From Ruminococcus sp. (GTDB lineage Bacteria; Bacillota; Clostridia; Lachnospirales; Lachnospiraceae): a stretch of 64,000 nt of DNA. The stretch is taken from NCBI GenBank assembly GCA_023663085.1, contig JAMPIB010000008.1, positions 1 to 64,000 of the forward strand. Reading direction: 5' to 3'. Made by a program: the position numbers and the translations under genes. The notes beneath the pieces are model-generated. The model had not been told where the DNA came from and searched no databases. It was given only the letters and a program-made list of their open reading frames with translations. Shown here in pieces: positions 60,601 to 64,000 of the stretch (the first letter of the stretch is position 1; every line of letters starts with the position of its first letter).

Positions 60601-62982
60601 TTATTCCGCCATATAGATCGCTACGCTCTCTTCAATCTCATCCAGAGCCTCCTCCAGCGTCCGATTTCCTTCTATATAATTACCGCCTTCTATAAATACG
60701 GCCTTTTCCAGAACACTATCCGTAATATAGGGCGTGCTGACCGTGGTCAGTTCTTCTTTCAGCTGTGCGATCAGTTCATCGCTCGGCCAGTAAATGTTGA
60801 AGTCGATATACGTACCATCTTCGCTTACTAATACCATAGAACCATAAAAATTATCTTCTCCGAGATATTCTGTAATCGGTGTAAACTGTGCATCATAAGC
60901 TGCCTGATTAATTGGAAAATTATAATAACCTGAAGCTGCCTCTGCGGAGAGAAAGAAGCTCATGAAGTCTTTCGCTTCGTCTGTCTGCGTGGACGCCGCG
61001 CTGATGCCTAACAGTGTCTGCGGCTCAAATACCTGCGTACACCGTCCCGGCATAGCAGTCCTTACACTATTTTCAAATCCTTTCTGCCGCTCTATGGAGG
61101 TCACTTCCTGATAGCCGGAAGGTGTATCCAGCCAGCCGCTGAGCAGATAAATGCTATTATCTATATAGCTGAAAATATCATCGGCAATCTGCCAGTCTAC
61201 TTTCCATTCTTCCGACATTGCGCTCCGATATGGGGTCTGCTCATCACCATAAGCCTCTACGATTTCTTCTCTGATACCGTCCATCTGCGCATCATAGATG
61301 CGTTTGCACTGTTCCAGATATTCCCCGATGGCCTCGCGGTCCAGACTGCCGGATGCCGTAAGCCATGCGGGCGCGCTCACTGATACAAAACGCCTCAGCA
61401 CGTCTCTCGCGTTACAGATCCCGGTAATATCATCTCCCGGATGTTCGGCGCGGAGCGTTTCTACGCTTTCCGCTAAATCTGACAGATCTGTCACATTTTC
61501 TATATAACTCTCTTCTCCCGCTATCACAGGAATACTGAACGTGGCCGGTACGACATAAGCCTTTTCCTTCACTTTTAACGCCTCGATAACATTATCGAAA
61601 AGCGGTTCTTTCGCGCTGCACTCTTTTAAAAAGTCCGTAATATCCAAGAGCATCCCCTTATCAAGATAGGAACGAAGCGGCATATCGTCCATAACCAGCA
61701 GATCCGGCCCGTTACCTGCCATGATCTGCGTATTTAATTTCTTGATGGCGTCTTCTCTGGTAACTGCACTCCCCTCTTCCATACCGACCTCATAAGATAC
61801 GAAGACGTCCGTATGACGGGACTGATAATAAGAGATTACCTGCCGTATCGCAGCATCCTCATGAAGCGAATAGACCTTTAATGTCTTTTCCGGTACGGCC
61901 GGGACATTAGCGTCGTAAGTAAAGCGTATCAGTTTACCGCCTGCAAACAGGACAAGAAAAGTCTCCGGTTCCGGCATAATAGCCGATATGATCCTGTAAG
62001 ACGGATTATTTAGCATGGAAAGCGCACCATCCACAACCTGCTCCATCATATTGCCGCCTGTCACATGACGGTGTATGCCTTTATCGCCGATCAGATAAAC
62101 CGCTTCTTCCTGTGCGGGCAGCAGACACATCTGGCGCTCATAAGAGCCATTATAACTCCTGTCTTTATAATTTTCCTCCACAAAATCTGTCAGAACGTCG
62201 TCATCCAGATATGTTCCCGATTCCATATCGTATATCATCGGCATCCCGCTTAAGTCGGCAATATCTATAAAAATAAGATTTCCTTTGACATAAAAAGCGT
62301 GAATGTAATCGGGAAGTTCCAAAACCAACTCGTTCCTGCCATCCTCCCAGACTTCATACAGATTTCTTCCTCTGGTAATGACAAAAAGACGGCCATCATC
62401 ACTCACTTGCATTATCCGGACATAGTCCCCCGCATCCGTCATGGGAATTTCGACCGGCATCTGTGTGCCATCCGGCCCTATCAGTTCCATGACAGGCTTA
62501 TAGTCATCATCGTCACTGGCATCATAAGTGACCGCAAAAGTACCATCGGGCAGCATATCCAGTTCCGAGACATAATACTCCTTTTCCAGCATCCCGGCCA
62601 GCCAGTCCGGCATCTCCATCTCCCAGGTCAGCCCCCCGTCTTTGGAAACAAGAAGACCGGCGTAACCGTCCGGAATGACTAATGCGCCATCGTCTCTTTT
62701 ATAGATGCCCTCCGGTCTAAACAGCATATCGGAAAGGTCGATCTCTTCTTCGACATATCTTCCCATAGCGATATTGGATGTGGATTCTGCGGAATTTTCG
62801 CCATCTGCGCTGCCAGAAGCCATCTCCGCATCTGCACCGGCATTCCCGTCTGCGCCCGCATTTCCCTCCGCACCGCTCCCATTGTTCATACCATTTTCTG
62901 TTCCGCCGCCCTTGCAGGCAGTCAGGGCCAATACCATAGAAAACACCAGCAAAAAGCATAGAAGTCTCTTTTTCTTCATCAT
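60601..62982 (-). CDS. Lipoprotein with propeller-like region and solute-binding domain
   Basis: The 793-residue protein has a lipobox LTAC (Cys23), a Gly/Ala-rich linker containing an 18-base repeat, a region of repeated beta strands with an Asp-box (SKDGGLTWEM) that suggests a beta-propeller to about residue 370, and a type I solute-binding domain (LKVYSLHEDAAIRQVISYYQ, NGPDLLVMDDMPLRSYLD, EAKDFMSFFLSAEAASGYYN). Such fusions are uncommon; binding could be signalled to the two-component system encoded divergently. No permease or ATPase lies next to it. AAAGGAAGAG precedes the ATG. Confidence 0.85.
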   Translation of the reverse strand: MMKKKRLLCFLLVFSMVLALTACKGGGTENGMNNGSGAEGNAGADGNAGADAEMASGSADGENSAESTSNIAMGRYVEEEIDLSDMLFRPEGIYKRDDGALVIPDGYAGLLVSKDGGLTWEMEMPDWLAGMLEKEYYVSELDMLPDGTFAVTYDASDDDDYKPVMELIGPDGTQMPVEIPMTDAGDYVRIMQVSDDGRLFVITRGRNLYEVWEDGRNELVLELPDYIHAFYVKGNLIFIDIADLSGMPMIYDMESGTYLDDDVLTDFVEENYKDRSYNGSYERQMCLLPAQEEAVYLIGDKGIHRHVTGGNMMEQVVDGALSMLNNPSYRIISAIMPEPETFLVLFAGGKLIRFTYDANVPAVPEKTLKVYSLHEDAAIRQVISYYQSRHTDVFVSYEVGMEEGSAVTREDAIKKLNTQIMAGNGPDLLVMDDMPLRSYLDKGMLLDITDFLKECSAKEPLFDNVIEALKVKEKAYVVPATFSIPVIAGEESYIENVTDLSDLAESVETLRAEHPGDDITGICNARDVLRRFVSVSAPAWLTASGSLDREAIGEYLEQCKRIYDAQMDGIREEIVEAYGDEQTPYRSAMSEEWKVDWQIADDIFSYIDNSIYLLSGWLDTPSGYQEVTSIERQKGFENSVRTAMPGRCTQVFEPQTLLGISAASTQTDEAKDFMSFFLSAEAASGYYNFPINQAAYDAQFTPITEYLGEDNFYGSMVLVSEDGTYIDFNIYWPSDELIAQLKEELTTVSTPYITDSVLEKAVFIEGGNYIEGNRTLEEALDEIEESVAIYMAE
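62830..62865 (-). repeat. 18-base tandem repeat in the lipoprotein linker
   Basis: 62830-62847 and 62848-62865 encode GNAGAD twice. A small in-frame duplication. Confidence 0.7.
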
Positions 62983-63028
62983 ACTTACTCTTCCTTTCTT
63001 TTGGATTGTATATCGAAAATAACAGAAG

Positions 63029-63111
63029 TTTCTCTAAACTTTCTCTAATATTTTTTAAGATTTTTATGAAAAAGATCATTTTTATATTTTCTTTAAGGAT
63101 TTTTAGAGAAT
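63029..63111 (-). promoter_or_regulatory. OmpR-type direct repeats between the lipoprotein and response regulator genes
   Basis: TTTCTCTAA occurs at 63029-63037 and 63040-63048, exactly 11 bases apart, and an inverted TTAGAGAAT at 63103-63111. On the minus strand the first pair sits at the -35 of a promoter with TATACA further down, the arrangement of PhoB/OmpR activation sites. The response regulator at 63206 is the obvious candidate. Confidence 0.6.
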
Positions 63112-63205
63112 CTTGTGGTACGATACCAGTGTGAGAAGTACTTCTAACGCTCATGTCAGAAGGCATTCTCCCAGACTGACAATAAGGCCGGAAAGAAGGT
63201 TTCTT

Positions 63206-63886
63206 ATGCGTATACTGCTTGCCGAAGATGATGAAGGTTTAAATAAGGCGCTGACCTGGCAGTTAAACAGCCGGGGATATCGTGTGGATTCCTGTTATAA
63301 TGGGGAAGACGCTCTTTATTATGGACAGCAGAATATATATGATGTCATCCTGCTCGATCGGATGCTCCCCGACCGTGAAGGGACAGAAGTGCTTTCCACG
63401 CTGCGCAAAACGGCTATCAGCACACCTGTCATCCTGATCACGGCGCTTGGCATGGTAAAAGATAAGATCACGGGGCTTGATCTGGGCGCGGACGATTATC
63501 TGGTAAAACCGTTTGATTTTGAAGAACTGCTGGCCCGGATCCGCTGTGTCACCAGACGTTCGCCTGTCATAAATACACAGACGGATGATAAAATGTCCTA
63601 TCTTGATATTACATGGTCTCCACGGGAGATGTGCCTATGTGGGCCTGACGGCGACTGTATGCTCTCACGGCGGGAAGGCGATCTGCTGGAGAGCTTTATC
63701 CGCATGCCGGAGCAGACACTGGCCAGAGAAACGCTTCTTTTAAAAGTATGGGGCCCTGACAGCGATGTAGAAGCCGGAAATCTGGACAACTATATCCATT
63801 TTCTCCGCAGACGCCTGAAAGCCATCGGCAGCCGCTTGCAGATCAAAACTGTCTGGGGCGTCGGTTACGGCCTCGTTTCGCAATAA
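63206..63886 (+). CDS. OmpR/PhoB family response regulator
   Basis: The 226-residue protein has a receiver (LLAEDDEGL, phospho-Asp in ILLDRMLPDREG, Lys in VKPFDFEELLAR) and a winged-helix DNA-binding domain (LSRREGDLLESFI, TVWGVGYGL). I chose the ATG at 63206 with AGAAGG six bases upstream; the frame is open upstream. A histidine kinase normally follows, and a new gene starts at 63973. It probably controls the divergent lipoprotein gene through the direct repeats. Confidence 0.92.
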   Translation: MRILLAEDDEGLNKALTWQLNSRGYRVDSCYNGEDALYYGQQNIYDVILLDRMLPDREGTEVLSTLRKTAISTPVILITALGMVKDKITGLDLGADDYLVKPFDFEELLARIRCVTRRSPVINTQTDDKMSYLDITWSPREMCLCGPDGDCMLSRREGDLLESFIRMPEQTLARETLLLKVWGPDSDVEAGNLDNYIHFLRRRLKAIGSRLQIKTVWGVGYGLVSQ

Positions 63887-63925
63887 CAGCCTTATTTTCC
63901 GATAACGGCCTTGTTTTGCAATAAC
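63862..63925 (+). repeat. 19-base tandem repeats at the end of the response regulator gene
   Basis: Units at 63862-63880, 63881-63899 and 63900-63918 are similar (CGGTTACGGCCTCGTTTCG, CAATAACAGCCTTATTTTC, CGATAACGGCCTTGTTTTG) plus a partial fourth. The first unit is the gene end, so later ones lie beyond the stop. Confidence 0.65.
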
Positions 63926-63972
63926 TTATGTTATTAAATTCTGTTTATGATAAACCGGAAAGGGATATTGGC

Positions 63973-64000
63973 ATGTTCCAGAAAGCGCATTATCTTTTCA
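63973..64000 (+). CDS. Start of a downstream gene, probably a histidine kinase
   Basis: An ATG at 63973 with AAGGG eight bases upstream gives MFQKAHYLF before the window ends. A sensor kinase is expected after an OmpR-type regulator, but only nine codons are visible, so this is a guess from position. Confidence 0.4.

Overview
The window looks like a chromosomal segment of an anaerobic Firmicute of the class Clostridia, most probably the family Lachnospiraceae. Support comes from strong AGGAGG-type ribosome binding sites, Gram-positive AddA/AddB recombination nuclease, PPi-type phosphofructokinase, a stand-alone GlnRS, many CAC (GTG) starts on the minus strand, lipoprotein binding proteins and moderate GC by eye. 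The assignment is inference; no rRNA or tRNA gene was seen. Most genes are on the minus strand. I see no prophage, integron, CRISPR array or complete insertion sequence.

Layout. 1-6.3 kb: a small acidic membrane-anchored protein, a TetR regulator, a DUF2225 zinc-ribbon protein, GlnRS and a chemoreceptor. 6.3-22.1 kb: an L-rhamnose/rhamnoside locus. One minus-strand operon encodes a sugar ABC importer (ATPase, two permeases, lipoprotein binding protein), a beta-phosphoglucomutase-like HAD enzyme, a GH3 enzyme of the NagZ type and a GH78 alpha-L-rhamnosidase, possibly ending with the chemoreceptor. A divergent AraC regulator faces it, followed by rhaB-rhaA-rhaD and a second AraC regulator. 22.2-36 kb: a MATE exporter, an MntA/HepT-type toxin-antitoxin pair, a GNAT, a DHH phosphoesterase, an addBA operon, an Rpn-type nuclease and cysK. 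36.2-50.5 kb: glycogen phosphorylase with a LacI regulator, then a GH94 phosphorylase followed without a visible terminator by a three-gene signalling operon (receiver/HD-GYP-like protein and two hybrid histidine kinases, one fused to a DegV domain), and PPi-phosphofructokinase. 50.6-57 kb: a Na+/Ca2+ exchanger, a lipoprotein, a second MATE protein, and a two-gene plus-strand unit encoding a cytoplasmic ParB-like/BMP fusion and a metallophosphoesterase. 56.8-60.5 kb: a rearranged tandem duplication (GNAT pseudogene, permease remnant) with a type I toxin-antitoxin module at its junction, beside a LytTR-DUF3021-ABC exporter operon. 60.6-64 kb: a lipoprotein combining a propeller-like region and a solute-binding domain, divergent from an OmpR-type response regulator and the first codons of a further gene.

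The most unusual items are the kinase-receiver-DegV fusion in an operon with an HD-GYP-like protein that lacks key metal ligands; the ParB-like/BMP fusion with its overlapping phosphoesterase; the type I toxin unit inside a collapsed duplication; a leader sequence of about 21 bases shared by five unrelated genes; and repeated short tandem expansions, several spanning a stop codon. The window also contains several phosphorolytic or PPi-saving steps (glycogen phosphorylase, GH94 phosphorylase, beta-phosphoglucomutase, PPi-phosphofructokinase), consistent with energy-thrifty sugar fermentation.
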